Part shown: positions 42,868 through 52,024 of the stretch, piece by piece
How positions within the stretch are numbered: position 1 is the stretch's first letter
Layout: each line of letters begins with the position of its first letter
Origin: Bacteroidota bacterium
GTDB taxonomy: Bacteria > Bacteroidota > Ignavibacteria > UBA10030 > UBA8401
DNA length: 64,000 bases
Assembly: GCA_021796215.1 (NCBI GenBank)
Contig: JAJYOK010000012.1
Coordinates: 1-64,000, forward strand
Direction: 5' to 3'
Translations under genes and position numbers: made by a program
The notes under the pieces: model-generated
Told to the model about the DNA's origin: nothing
Seen by the model: only the letters and a program-made list of their open reading frames with translations
Database searches by the model: none

Positions 42868-43932
42868 TTACGCGACTTCCACGCGGCTCTGATCGCCGAT
42901 CATAAACCGATGAACCCTTGGCCTGCCGGCAGCTTCGACCACTTCGACATCGTTTCCGAGAATGCTGCCTTCAATTCGAATGCCAACGCTGTTGATCTTA
43001 CAGTCGCGCAAAACAATGCTGTATTCAATTTCACTTTTCTTCACCACCGTGTTGTTGCCGATTGCGGTAAACGGACCGATATAACTTTCTTCGATCACGC
43101 AATTCCGGCCGATGATAACGGGACCGCGTACAACGCTGTCAATAATTTTTGCACCTTCTTCAATAATTACTTTCCCCGCAACGGTTGACTTTGCGTCCAC
43201 GTCACCGCTGACAAGAGGTGTGATGTTGTCGAGAATCAAACGGTTTGCTTCAAGAAGATCGAGCGGCTTTCCGGTATCTTTCCACCAGCCGGTGATCTCA
43301 CTGAACCCGACCGAAAATCCTTTATCAATAAGATATTGATGCGCATCGGAAATCTCCAATTCACCCCGCGCACTCGGCTTAATTGCTTTGCACGCTTCGA
43401 AAATATGGCGATCATAAATATAGATTCCGGCAACAGCGAACTGGCTTTTCGGATGCTTTGGTTTTTCCTCAACGCTCACAATACGATTCTTCACAATTTC
43501 CGGAACGCCGAACCGTTCCGGGTCTTTCACTTTCGACAGCGTCAGCCAGCAGTTGCACTTCGATGCTTTAAATTCATCAATGAACCGCTTCACACCGCCG
43601 ACAACCATATTATCACCGAGATAAAAAATAAATTCATCACCGTTGACAAATTTTTCTGCAAGCATCACTACCTGCGCCAATCCACCGGGTGTTTCCTGCG
43701 GAATGTACGTGATCTTTACATTCCAGCGGCTGCCATCGCCGATGGCGTTCGGAACTTCTGCGCTGTCTGCGTTATGCACGATAGCGATTTCCTTGATGCC
43801 GGCATTTGCGGCGGCTTCAATAGCGTAATGAAGAATCGGCTTGTTCGCAATTGGAATGAGATGTTTATTCTGCGTGTGTGTAATCGGACGAAGCCGCGTT
43901 CCGCGTCCGCCCGATGCAATGAGTGCTTTCAT
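42868..43932 (-). CDS. Glucose-1-phosphate thymidylyltransferase-like sugar nucleotidyltransferase (long form)
   Basis: The 354 residues hold an N-terminal nucleotidyltransferase domain with ASGGRGTRLRPITHTQNKHLIPIANKPI, the metal-site FYLGDNM and EEKPKHPKS. A C-terminal left-handed beta-helix runs from about residue 240 (DAKSTVAGKVIIEEGAKIIDSVVRGPVIIGRNCVIEESYIG). This is the long RmlA or StrD-like type that makes dTDP-glucose or a related nucleotide sugar for surface polysaccharides. The rest of the rhamnose pathway is not in the window. Confidence 0.9.
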   Translation of the reverse strand: MKALIASGGRGTRLRPITHTQNKHLIPIANKPILHYAIEAAANAGIKEIAIVHNADSAEVPNAIGDGSRWNVKITYIPQETPGGLAQVVMLAEKFVNGDEFIFYLGDNMVVGGVKRFIDEFKASKCNCWLTLSKVKDPERFGVPEIVKNRIVSVEEKPKHPKSQFAVAGIYIYDRHIFEACKAIKPSARGELEISDAHQYLIDKGFSVGFSEITGWWKDTGKPLDLLEANRLILDNITPLVSGDVDAKSTVAGKVIIEEGAKIIDSVVRGPVIIGRNCVIEESYIGPFTAIGNNTVVKKSEIEYSIVLRDCKINSVGIRIEGSILGNDVEVVEAAGRPRVHRFMIGDQSRVEVA

Positions 43933-43975
43933 AAGTTAAATTAAAAATTAAGAATGAAAAATTAAAAGCTGGGAG

Positions 43976-44782
43976 TTATGTTATTCTCACTTCACTTCGC
44001 TGACGATTTGTAAAGACAGAAATTTTTCCCCCGCCATATTTTTCAATAAGCTGGCGGGCAATATTAAAATCGCGCCCGACGTCGCCGGGAGAATGCGCAT
44101 CCGAGCCGAGTGCTAATGGAATGTTGTAATCGTGTATAATTTGCAAAATCTGTTCACTTGGATAAATTTCTTTCACAGGTTTTCTCAATCCTGATGTATT
44201 GATTTCGACCGCCATATCTGCGGCTTTCACCACCTTAAAAACTTCACGCAGCACTTCTTCCATATTGCGTGTGGGACGATGTCCGAATTTTTTTACAAGG
44301 TCACAATGGCCGAGAATGTCGAACAAGTGTCCGCCTCCGGCGGATGCGGAACGTTTGATGTGATCGTAATATAGCTCATACGTTTGATCAATATCGCGCT
44401 CTTCATATTTATGAACGAAGATCGGATTATCAAATCCCCATTCGCCAAGATAATGAACGGAGCCGATGACATAATCAAACGGCTGCTGCATGTTGAAGTT
44501 CTTCACCCATTCCTCAGTTCCGGGGAAAAAATCTCCTTCAAGCGCAAACTTCACGGCGATTTTTCCCTTATATTTTTCCCTTAGCTTCAGCACCGTTGGT
44601 TTGTACACCGAAGAAAATTGCTCAACCGTCATCCGATGCGGCGCATCAAAATCGTTCGGCATCGGAGAATGATCCGAACACCCGATTTCCTTCAGACCGC
44701 AATCAATAGCGCGAAGAATGTACGCTTCAATTTCTCCATCAGCATGTTTGCACAATACGTTATGAGTGTGGTAGTCAACCAT
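43976..44782 (-). CDS. PHP-domain histidinol-phosphatase (HisJ-like)
   Basis: The 268-residue PHP metallophosphoesterase has the metal-ligand motifs MVDYHTHNVLCKHADG, GCSDHSPMP, a GSVHYL motif, LGHCDLVKKFG and LGSDAHSPGDVG. HisJ removes phosphate from L-histidinol phosphate in histidine synthesis. No other his gene is nearby, so a different substrate is possible. It lies six bases from the DUF2520 gene. Confidence 0.88.
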   Translation of the reverse strand: MVDYHTHNVLCKHADGEIEAYILRAIDCGLKEIGCSDHSPMPNDFDAPHRMTVEQFSSVYKPTVLKLREKYKGKIAVKFALEGDFFPGTEEWVKNFNMQQPFDYVIGSVHYLGEWGFDNPIFVHKYEERDIDQTYELYYDHIKRSASAGGGHLFDILGHCDLVKKFGHRPTRNMEEVLREVFKVVKAADMAVEINTSGLRKPVKEIYPSEQILQIIHDYNIPLALGSDAHSPGDVGRDFNIARQLIEKYGGGKISVFTNRQRSEVRIT

Positions 44783-44787
44783 TATAA

Positions 44788-45675
44788 TTATTTCTTTCCG
44801 CCAAAAGATGAGATACGACGGATTTTCAATTGTTTCGCGAGCAGGAGCGTTTCCCGACCCAACGCCGCATAAAGCGTCAGGATGTGACGATTCTTTTTTC
44901 CAGAAAGTGCTTCAAGATGCTTCTGAATGGTGCGAATATCGCCGCGTTTGATCGGCCCGGTAAGAGCGCTTGCCGCTCCGTATTGTTTCACATTGTTCAA
45001 TGTTTGTATAATGAGCGGCTCAAAGATTTCAATAATTTTTCGCTTAGGCAATTTCGCTTGTGCGCCCAGCGTCTCTACCGCTGACAACAATGTAACAAAA
45101 TAATTTGAAGCGAACACAGCCGCAATATGATAAAATTTTTTCAGCTGTGAATCTACACTGAACAATCGTGCGCCGATTTTCTTCGCAAGAAACTTTCCAA
45201 CTTCGCGCGCACGACGGTCCCCTTCAACGGCAATCCATATTCCTTTGAAGCTTGCTGTTTCACCGTTTTTTTTAAGAAACGTTTGCAGCGGATGAAAAGA
45301 ACCGACCGCCGCACCGCGCTTCCTCAACGGTTCTAACGCAGTGCTCGCAAGCGTACCTGAAGTGTGGAAAAAAACAAAGCTGCGATAATCACGATGAAGC
45401 AATGCAATCTGACGTGCAACATCTGTCACTGCATCATCAGGAACGGCAATGATCACAATTCCACTTTCTGTGTCAGAAAATTTTTCTCCAAAGGAAATCT
45501 CGGCAAAGGTGCCGGAAACTTTTGCACGAACTTTTTTCTTCAACAGGTCCGCAGAGATTGCACGGCGGCTAAACACACCTTCGATTCGAACGCCGCAGCG
45601 CCGCAGCGCAACAGCGAGCGCGCTTCCCACAGATCCTGCACCGATAACATAGACACGGCTGTTTTTCAAATTCAC
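44788..45675 (-). CDS. Rossmann-like and DUF2520 domain protein
   Basis: The 295 residues open with a dinucleotide-binding fold (VYVIGAGSVGSALAVALRRCG). A DUF2520 helical domain follows (AAVFASNYFVTLLSAVETLGAQ and ALTGPIKRGDIRTIQKHLEAL). It resembles ketopantoate reductase and F420-dependent NADP reductases, so an NAD(P)-linked activity is likely, but no substrate is known. GTG 45675 forms a GTGA overlap with the MEMO stop and has GGAAG nine bases upstream. A longer GTG start at 45690 is possible. Confidence 0.85.
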   Translation of the reverse strand: MNLKNSRVYVIGAGSVGSALAVALRRCGVRIEGVFSRRAISADLLKKKVRAKVSGTFAEISFGEKFSDTESGIVIIAVPDDAVTDVARQIALLHRDYRSFVFFHTSGTLASTALEPLRKRGAAVGSFHPLQTFLKKNGETASFKGIWIAVEGDRRAREVGKFLAKKIGARLFSVDSQLKKFYHIAAVFASNYFVTLLSAVETLGAQAKLPKRKIIEIFEPLIIQTLNNVKQYGAASALTGPIKRGDIRTIQKHLEALSGKKNRHILTLYAALGRETLLLAKQLKIRRISSFGGKK

Positions 45676-46511
45676 GAGGCGTGCTTCCACAATGCGGCTG
45701 ATACATATCCGACAACGGTATCACGGTCGCCTGTAATGTCACCGGAGTTACATGAATGAAGAATTGAGCATTTGTCTGCTCCTATTATTTTCGCAGCGGA
45801 AAGCACTGTAACGATCGGGCCGCCGCCGCACGCTTCGGCTCGTTCCGTTTCGAGATCATGCATCAATTGTTCTTCGTTAAGCTGCCGCAAGGAAGAAAGA
45901 GCAACTGCATCAATTCCTTGAGCAACTTCATACGGATAATAATGAGACAAATCAGAACTCGCGACAAGAAGAGCATTTTTTCCCCGCACAGTCTCTGCGA
46001 GCACTTCCGCCAATTGTGTACAATAATTCCGCCGCTGGTCGCCCATAATGATTGGAAGAATTTTGCTTTCGTGCGCGACATGTTGAATAAACGGAAGCTG
46101 CACTTCCAATGAATGTTCGCCGCGGTGTCCTTGAATCGAGCATTGCACAACTGAAAATTTTTGCAGCATCTCCGTTCTCATCTCTTCGTCAACAACAACA
46201 GTGCCCAGCGGTGTTTGGTACGCAGCACCGGGGAAAACTGAAATCCCGTCAAAATATTCACGATGACTCGGTCCTACAAGAACAATAGTACCGATTTTCA
46301 ATCCTTGCAGCAGAGCAAATGCTCGTGCTGCCGTGTAGCCGGAATACATGTACCCTGCATGAGGAACGACAAGCGCAAAAACGGAGCCGCTTAACTTTAT
46401 CGGTGGTTCGCTGGAAATCAAACCGCTCACTTCGTTGCGCAATTGGTCTGCATCGTCGGGATAAAACATTCCGGCTGCGGCGGGGGGACGTATGAAAGAC
46501 TGGTCAATCAT
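45672..46511 (-). CDS. amrB: MEMO1-family protein (AmmeMemoRadiSam system protein B)
   Basis: The 279 residues show the conserved His/Cys set of MEMO proteins: AAGMFYP, VVPHAGYMYSGYTAARAF, VGPSHREYF, RGEHSLEVQLPF, ASSDLSHYYP and EACGGGPI. These cluster at a dioxygenase-like (LigB) site. In bacteria and archaea MEMO is found with AMMECR1 and often a radical SAM enzyme, and the shared role is unknown. The AMMECR1 partner is directly upstream with an 8-base overlap. No radical SAM gene is in the window. Confidence 0.93.
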   Translation of the reverse strand: MIDQSFIRPPAAAGMFYPDDADQLRNEVSGLISSEPPIKLSGSVFALVVPHAGYMYSGYTAARAFALLQGLKIGTIVLVGPSHREYFDGISVFPGAAYQTPLGTVVVDEEMRTEMLQKFSVVQCSIQGHRGEHSLEVQLPFIQHVAHESKILPIIMGDQRRNYCTQLAEVLAETVRGKNALLVASSDLSHYYPYEVAQGIDAVALSSLRQLNEEQLMHDLETERAEACGGGPIVTVLSAAKIIGADKCSILHSCNSGDITGDRDTVVGYVSAALWKHAS

Positions 46512-47070
46512 TTTTTTCTTCTATAATCTCGGCAGAAAAAATAAAAATACGCGCCGTCGGTTTTTTCCATGTATCGCGCGGGACGCCTGCTTTTACACAT
46601 GTCTCTTCAAGAAATTGCTCGCGATCCCAGTGATATTTTTCAGCAACTTGCGGCAAAAGAAGTCCGCGATGGGCGCCTGCTTCAATTAATAGTCCATGTT
46701 TGCCAATTTGAATTTCCTGTATATCACTGATTTTCTGAAGCGGAGAAAGTGCTGAGATTTCGACACGAATATCCGCAAGTTCATTTTCAACGACAGGGTA
46801 AAACCGAAAATCATCTGCAGCGACTTTCCACGCGATCTCAGTGACAGTTTCTTTTAACGAACGCGCTGATTCGATGTATCCCAAACATCCGCGAAGTTCG
46901 CCGCTCTTATACAGTGTCACAAAAGCGCCGCCGTGTTGAAGGAGCTGCGGAGTTCTACTGCCCGAAGCAGCAATTTTTTCTATTGCTGTTTCCGGCTTTC
47001 CGTTTGCACGCCCGCTCACCGCTTCTCGCGCAATGCGAATCAGCTCTTTCCGTTCTTCTGGTGTGAACAT
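46504..47070 (-). CDS. amrA: AMMECR1-family protein (AmmeMemoRadiSam system protein A)
   Basis: The 188 residues have the invariant LRGCLG motif (about residues 57-62), the DPRFYPV-like ADDFRFYPV segment and IEVSILSP-like VEISALSPLQ. The fold is known from human AMMECR1 and archaeal homologues, with no proven activity. I chose ATG 47070, three bases after GGGGTG. The frame stays open to a TTG at 47133, but that lies upstream of the predicted promoter. It heads the cluster ending with the ZIP gene. Confidence 0.92.
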   Translation of the reverse strand: MFTPEERKELIRIAREAVSGRANGKPETAIEKIAASGSRTPQLLQHGGAFVTLYKSGELRGCLGYIESARSLKETVTEIAWKVAADDFRFYPVVENELADIRVEISALSPLQKISDIQEIQIGKHGLLIEAGAHRGLLLPQVAEKYHWDREQFLEETCVKAGVPRDTWKKPTARIFIFSAEIIEEKND

Positions 47071-47101
47071 AGGCACCCCGGGTTGGGGATTCCTTTTCAC
47101 A

Positions 47102-47130
47102 AAAATATCCAAATCATTCGTTAGTTTCAA
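47102..47130 (-). promoter_or_regulatory. Predicted promoter of the AMMECR1-MEMO cluster
   Basis: Minus strand: TTGAAA (47125-47130) and TATTTT (47102-47107), spacer 17 bp. Transcription would start near 47095, about 25 bases before ATG 47070. Confidence 0.55.
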
Positions 47131-47172
47131 CAAACGTGATTACCCGCTGCCATTTGCTTCTGATAAAAAAAC

Positions 47173-47212
47173 TACAAAAAACCCTGCGAAGGCGCCGAAC
47201 CTTCGCAGGGTT
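47173..47212 (-). terminator. Strong intrinsic terminator after the TonB operon
   Basis: A perfect 13-bp stem pairs AACCCTGCGAAGG (47180-47192) with its complement (47200-47212), followed on the minus strand by TTTTTTGTAGTTTTTT. It lies 20 bases past the stop at 47233. Confidence 0.9.
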
Positions 47213-47232
47213 AGTGCTGTGAAAAACTTCCG

Positions 47233-48288
47233 TCACTTAAGCTTCAATGAGTTCAAGCTTTTCTCGAAAATCGGCCAATAGTCGGCTTCCATCGGCTGGT
47301 ACCATGTAAACATCACACGATAGAATTTGTTATCCTTTACTGTGAAGTAAACGCGGCGTGCAATTTTAGGTGCGGGCGACGATACTAAATATTTTGCCGG
47401 ATTGCCGTCAATTGTGGCGTCGCCGGTTGATTTCGGTTTGAACATTCCTTTATTCTGATCGAAGATTTTATTAACGTCCCATTTATTGGCGGAACGAACA
47501 TCAAGTTCAATCGTGCAATCCTGACGATACCCTGCAAAGGCGATTGCGAAAATCTGGTCACCTTGCTTCGCCGGAAGCTTATATTCAAAGTTGTCAGGAT
47601 ACTTCATCTCGATAAAATCATTTGCAAAGGTTGTCAACGTTTGCGACGGCTTCGTTTCATCAACCGCGTTGGTTTTGGAAGTTTTCAATTTCGGCAGTTT
47701 GATCGAAGAAAGAATTGTATCGAAGACGGCACTGTAAAGATTGTACGCATCATTGAAACCGGCAAAGTTCACATAGAAGAAAACGCTGTCGCGCATTACC
47801 ATCGTTCGGCGGCCATAAATAGCAAGTTTTGAACTGAACTTTGTCTTATACGGAACTTCTATTCCTGTTTCGCCTCCGAGCGTTCCGGGCTGCTCCTGAC
47901 CGATCTGACTGTTATAATCTGCAAACCTCTGCTTTGCCTCTACAACGAATGAATCAAGGGACGTTGTGCCGGCATCTTTGAATTTTTCAAAACCGAACGT
48001 CACTTCAACACCGTCGGGACCTTGAGCAGCCGGGTCAGAGTAAATATTGTAAAAACGCGTAGCGGCTTCTTGTGAAGAATACAACCGAATCCGGTTTGCC
48101 TCGGCATTGACAAGCCAGCCTTTCGGGTACTGCAATTCAAATCCATAAAACGGATCCTGATACAGCGTCCACTCTTTTACCTCAGGAGGCTTCGGTTTGC
48201 TGCACGACGAAAGGGCAAATGCAACGACAGTGCATGCAGCGATTACCACAGCAGTTTTTGAGAACAGACTTTTCACAAAACATCTCAT
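47233..48288 (-). CDS. Lipoprotein with two PsbP/DcrB-like domains
   Basis: The 351 residues begin with a lipoprotein signal: hydrophobic stretch AVVIAACTVVAFALSSC with the lipobox Cys near residue 29. The body holds two similar alpha-beta domains that each open with a Y(D/P)..FxxxYPxxF/W pattern (YGFELQYPKGWLV and IEMKYPDNFEYKL) and end in IKLPKL and LNSLKLK. This layout resembles PsbP or DcrB-type domains. No function is known. It is the last gene of the STAS-ExbB-TonB cluster, 70 bases after the TPR gene. Confidence 0.8.
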   Translation of the reverse strand: MRCFVKSLFSKTAVVIAACTVVAFALSSCSKPKPPEVKEWTLYQDPFYGFELQYPKGWLVNAEANRIRLYSSQEAATRFYNIYSDPAAQGPDGVEVTFGFEKFKDAGTTSLDSFVVEAKQRFADYNSQIGQEQPGTLGGETGIEVPYKTKFSSKLAIYGRRTMVMRDSVFFYVNFAGFNDAYNLYSAVFDTILSSIKLPKLKTSKTNAVDETKPSQTLTTFANDFIEMKYPDNFEYKLPAKQGDQIFAIAFAGYRQDCTIELDVRSANKWDVNKIFDQNKGMFKPKSTGDATIDGNPAKYLVSSPAPKIARRVYFTVKDNKFYRVMFTWYQPMEADYWPIFEKSLNSLKLK

Positions 48289-48358
48289 ACGTCACCTTTA
48301 TTGTTTGATGTTGGTATTCGTTGATGAAATTCTTGTAGAAGCATTGCTATGTCTTGTA

Positions 48359-50083
48359 TCAGCTTCCTTCGAGGTCTTTTAATTCTTTTCTTGCTTTTTC
48401 ATTCCGGGGGTTCAGTTTGAGTACATATTTATATTCTTCAATTGCCTTTTTGCGGTACGCCGTTACTTCGTCCGGCGACAAGGTTTTAATTGTGCGTGCC
48501 AAATTGTACATCTGCGCTAAAAACAAATGAAGTTCGTCATCTTTTTTATTCTTCGGCTCATACGTTACAGCCTTTTGCAGATGCTCGATTGCAGCGACAT
48601 ATTCTTTGCTCGTAAAATCCAACACCGCCAGTGATCGGTACACATCGACACGAATGGGATCATATTTCTCCGCCGCACCGCCTGTCGTATCGGCTGTCTG
48701 TAAACTATCCATCACCTTCAGCACGGCATTGTATGTTTGTATTTCCTGCGCGAGCGAATCTTCCGCGTGGTACATTCTGCCGAGGTACATATACCCTTGC
48801 GGGTAGTCGGGTTTAAGCTCGACTACTTTTTTGTACATCGTTTTCGCTGTATCAAATTTGCCGATCATGCTGTACGAGAACCCGCCATAAAACAGTGCGC
48901 TTATATTATTTGGAGCAAAAGACAGAATTTTAGAATATTCTGTCGCGGCTTTCTCAAAATCCCTTCGTGCAACATAAATCGCTGCAAGCTCAACCGACGC
49001 GTCGGCCGACAACGAGTCCAACGTATTTGCCTTCTCAAAACTCTCCACGGCATTGAGAGTGTCTTTTTGGTCCAAATATGTTTTGCCCATGCGCACGAAA
49101 TCTCCATACGTCAGAGAATCCGCCGGCAGGCTTTTGTATAAGGCGAGCGACTGTGTGCTATCTCCAGCCTCGAATAAAGAATGCGCAAGCATCGGTTTCA
49201 AATCAAAATGTGTCGGGAAAAATTTCGTGGCTCGCTGCAAGGCAGGAGCAGCGTCCTTGTAATAGCGAGAGATGTACAGTGACCGTGCATAGTTTTCCCA
49301 CGCCACAGCATTTGTATCAACCAGCTTCACATACATCCCAAAAAAGCGCGCTGATTCCCGGTACAGCTTTGCACGGTAATATAAATCTGCAAGCTCGTAA
49401 ATGACGGAGGCGTTCTTTGGATCAAGATCGATCGCTTTCTGAAACTCCTGTGCCGCTTCGTTGTACTGCCTGTTCTTATAATACGCTTTCCCTAATTTTG
49501 TTCTGATAACGGCGGAGTTGGGGGAAAGATCGGCGGCCTGTTTCAAATATTGAACAGCAAGCACTCCTATATTCTGCCTGCCATACGCTTCAGCCAATCC
49601 GATATACGCATCAGCAAAAGCACTGTCATCATCCTTCGCTCTGGAGAAATAGATAATCGCCTTGTCGAGAGAATCGGCATTGAGATACGCTTCACCAAAG
49701 GCATTCGGAATTGCAGGATTTTTTTTGTCAACTTTTGCCGCTTCGTCAAATTTCTTTGCGGCGTCATCCCAACGTCCGATTTTAGCATACAGTTTCCCAA
49801 GTGAGAGAAGATTGGGGACATATTCGTCATTGAAGTCATAAGCGCGCTCAAGAAATGTCCGGGCGGAATCAAGCACTCCTTTTTCCCAGTATGCTTCACC
49901 AAGATAATAATTTGCCTCAGCGTTCCGCGGCGCCGCTTCCTGAGCCTTCTTGAAATTGGCAATTGCTTCATCATACGATTTCTTTGCGAGCGCTTCCTTT
50001 CCCGAGGAAAGAAAATCCTGAGCCAACAGGAAAGAAGGAACGATTATGGCAAGAAAAAAAACGGTTTTAGCATTTTGCATCAT
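48359..50083 (-). CDS. Large exported TPR protein
   Basis: The 574 residues carry a signal peptide (TVFFLAIIVPSFLLAQ) followed by about fifteen tetratricopeptide repeats, such as AEANYYLGEAYWEKGVLDSARTF, YKDAAPALQRATKFFP and PQGYMYLGRMYHAEDSLAQEI. Adjacent genes encode a PstS-like lipoprotein and TonB. In Bacteroidota, TPR proteins commonly accompany ExbB-ExbD-TonB clusters. A periplasmic or outer-membrane scaffold is likely; this is an inference. Confidence 0.87.
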   Translation of the reverse strand: MMQNAKTVFFLAIIVPSFLLAQDFLSSGKEALAKKSYDEAIANFKKAQEAAPRNAEANYYLGEAYWEKGVLDSARTFLERAYDFNDEYVPNLLSLGKLYAKIGRWDDAAKKFDEAAKVDKKNPAIPNAFGEAYLNADSLDKAIIYFSRAKDDDSAFADAYIGLAEAYGRQNIGVLAVQYLKQAADLSPNSAVIRTKLGKAYYKNRQYNEAAQEFQKAIDLDPKNASVIYELADLYYRAKLYRESARFFGMYVKLVDTNAVAWENYARSLYISRYYKDAAPALQRATKFFPTHFDLKPMLAHSLFEAGDSTQSLALYKSLPADSLTYGDFVRMGKTYLDQKDTLNAVESFEKANTLDSLSADASVELAAIYVARRDFEKAATEYSKILSFAPNNISALFYGGFSYSMIGKFDTAKTMYKKVVELKPDYPQGYMYLGRMYHAEDSLAQEIQTYNAVLKVMDSLQTADTTGGAAEKYDPIRVDVYRSLAVLDFTSKEYVAAIEHLQKAVTYEPKNKKDDELHLFLAQMYNLARTIKTLSPDEVTAYRKKAIEEYKYVLKLNPRNEKARKELKDLEGS

Positions 50084-50101
50084 GTGAGCGACCTCGACGA
50101 G

Positions 50102-51034
50102 TTATTGAGACTGAATATGAACAAGACGAACGGGCATCGTTGCAGGAACCAATCCGCTCGACAAAAATAATTTCTGCCCCGGCGCACTTGCAATAAATGC
50201 TGTAATACCGAGTGAAACGCCTGTAGTTTTATCATTTCTAAATATGTAAATCGTCCGCCGCAACGGATAATAATCTCTGTAAATATGCGCTTGCAATGGA
50301 GGGAAATATTCGAGCTTCGTTGATGTAGAATCGCGCGTGAACTTCGGATCGCCGACAGCGACTATACGGGTTTTGGGGGGCGTGTTGTCAACCCATGCCT
50401 GTGCTACAAAACCGATGGCGTTAGCATGTTGTTCGACATACTCGATCACTTTTTCATTCGATTCACACGGCATCACCACCGGAGCAAACGGCTTGCCTTC
50501 GGTAATGCGGGAGTTGATGTATTCATACATTCCTGAATTCGGCCCGCCCATTGCTACGATGATGCGATTCGAATTTCTTTTGACTCCGACATCCGACCAT
50601 ACTTTGAGTGTACCAAGGAGAATCTCTTTCAACTGCTCTACAGTAATTTCCGTAAGAGCATTCTGCTCGTTCACCAATACTATGGCGCCGTCGTACGCAA
50701 CTTTATATGTCTCTACATCCAAGGAATATTTTTTGATAACGCTGCGCTCTTCATCATTCAAGTCGCGTGCAATAGCAATCACCTTCACACTGTCATTCAG
50801 GAGCTGCACAATGGCATCGCGGGTTGATGATTGAAGAAGTGTAACATGTGCTTTTTCGTATGAACCCTGAAACTCATCCACCTCTTTTCTAATCACCGGA
50901 TAGATGTCATCCGACGCAATCATCGTTACATGGCCCCGCGTCGGCAGGTCCTTCTGAGATTCCTGACATCCACTGCCGAATACAAAAAGCAGAGCGCACA
51001 AAAAAAAGAGTTTAGAGATAGCGGCTGTCTTCAT
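50102..51034 (-). CDS. PstS-family phosphate-binding lipoprotein
   Basis: The 310 residues start with a lipoprotein signal (LFFLCALLFVFGSGC, Cys near residue 23). A PBP-like domain follows: VTMIASDDIYPVI, LLQSSTRDAIVQLLNDSVKVIAIARDLNDEE, LVNEQNALTEITVEQLKEIL and GGPNSGMYEYI. This is the PstS/SphX fold that binds phosphate, with the usual SGS loop replaced by SDD. No pstC, pstA or pstB genes are nearby; it sits in a TonB operon instead. Its start overlaps the upstream 72-residue gene by 23 bases. Confidence 0.88.
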   Translation of the reverse strand: MKTAAISKLFFLCALLFVFGSGCQESQKDLPTRGHVTMIASDDIYPVIRKEVDEFQGSYEKAHVTLLQSSTRDAIVQLLNDSVKVIAIARDLNDEERSVIKKYSLDVETYKVAYDGAIVLVNEQNALTEITVEQLKEILLGTLKVWSDVGVKRNSNRIIVAMGGPNSGMYEYINSRITEGKPFAPVVMPCESNEKVIEYVEQHANAIGFVAQAWVDNTPPKTRIVAVGDPKFTRDSTSTKLEYFPPLQAHIYRDYYPLRRTIYIFRNDKTTGVSLGITAFIASAPGQKLFLSSGLVPATMPVRLVHIQSQ

Positions 51035-51230
51035 GTCTTTGCTGCAGTTTCAAACGCAACGTTATGAAACGATAAATTCCGTACAAGATCAGCACCATAC
51101 CGAACATGATGCGAAACTTCTGCGGAATATATGGTGGCAGCAAAATTCCCCACAGAACAATGATGCCACAAAGAAAAACACCTATGGAAATTACATAGCC
51201 GGCATAGAGCAACAACTTACCTGGCTCCAT
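51012..51230 (-). CDS. 72-residue two-TM protein between tonB and the PstS-like gene
   Basis: The product has two membrane segments (GKLLLYAGYVISIGVFLCGIIVLWGIL and FRIMFGMVLILYGIYRFITL) joined by PPYIPQ and a charged C-terminal tail (LKLQQRHEDSRYL). It begins seven bases after the tonB stop and overlaps the PstS-like gene by 23 bases. I do not recognise it by name. The tight packing on both sides supports a real gene with a role in the TonB complex or the lipoprotein. Confidence 0.75.
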   Translation of the reverse strand: MEPGKLLLYAGYVISIGVFLCGIIVLWGILLPPYIPQKFRIMFGMVLILYGIYRFITLRLKLQQRHEDSRYL

Positions 51231-51237
51231 TACAGCA

Positions 51238-51966
51238 CTATTTTCCCTGATTCAATCTGAACTTAAACGGAATCGAGACCCACACTGCTACCGGTCCATT
51301 ATTCATGACAGCGGGAGTAAAGACCCACTTCATTGCAGCATCAATAGCAGGTTGATTAAATAATTCGGCATCAGATTTCTGAACTATAGCTTTTACCGGC
51401 TTTCCTTCCTTATCGACCCAAATTTTTACCCAGACAGTTCCTTCCACACCGGCGCGCCGGGCAATTTCCGGGTACGGCGGTTCAACTTGCTTAATCGGAA
51501 CCGGTTGTTTTTCAACAGGAACAAAATCCGGCGGCGGTCCATTATCTATGATGTCATTTTGAATGACGGGAGGTGCACCGCTTCCGGTTCCTTCCGTAGC
51601 TGCGCTTGGCTGTGCAGCCATCTCTGTTTGTGTTGCAATAGTTGCCTCGGGACTAATTTCCGCATCCGGTACAGGAACCGGCGTGCCGACTGTCGGCTTT
51701 GCGGCCGGTGCAGAAACCGAAACTGCCGGCGCAGCCTGAGAGTTTTCTATAGAAGGAGGCGGGCCAAGGTCGCTATACTTGAGTATGCGAACCGTATAAA
51801 CCGGCTCATCATCTTTGGACAGATAAACGCCAAGATAATATGCGCCGATGGCAGCTAAATGAATAGCTATCGCAACGATCAACCCGCGCATTGCATGCTT
51901 CTGGTACAACCCGCGCAGTTCCGTCGCTCCATATTTCGAGGCAAGACTTGCTAATTCAGCAACCAT
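51238..51966 (-). CDS. tonB: Energy transducer TonB
   Basis: The 242 residues have an N-terminal membrane segment (GLIVAIAIHLAAIGAYYLGVYL), a Pro/Ala-rich periplasmic spacer (about residues 75-150) and the TonB C-terminal domain (VEPPYPEIARRAGVEGTVWVKIWVDKEGKPV ... KWVFTPAV). It would carry energy from ExbB-ExbD to outer-membrane receptors. The start seems to be near ATG 51966 with an AGGAGTGA-type site. No TonB-dependent receptor gene is in the window. Confidence 0.94.
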   Translation of the reverse strand: MVAELASLASKYGATELRGLYQKHAMRGLIVAIAIHLAAIGAYYLGVYLSKDDEPVYTVRILKYSDLGPPPSIENSQAAPAVSVSAPAAKPTVGTPVPVPDAEISPEATIATQTEMAAQPSAATEGTGSGAPPVIQNDIIDNGPPPDFVPVEKQPVPIKQVEPPYPEIARRAGVEGTVWVKIWVDKEGKPVKAIVQKSDAELFNQPAIDAAMKWVFTPAVMNNGPVAVWVSIPFKFRLNQGK

Positions 51967-52024
51967 GATAAATCACTCCTTACATCCTCCGCCACCAACG
52001 ATACAACATGGCGGATTTTCAATA

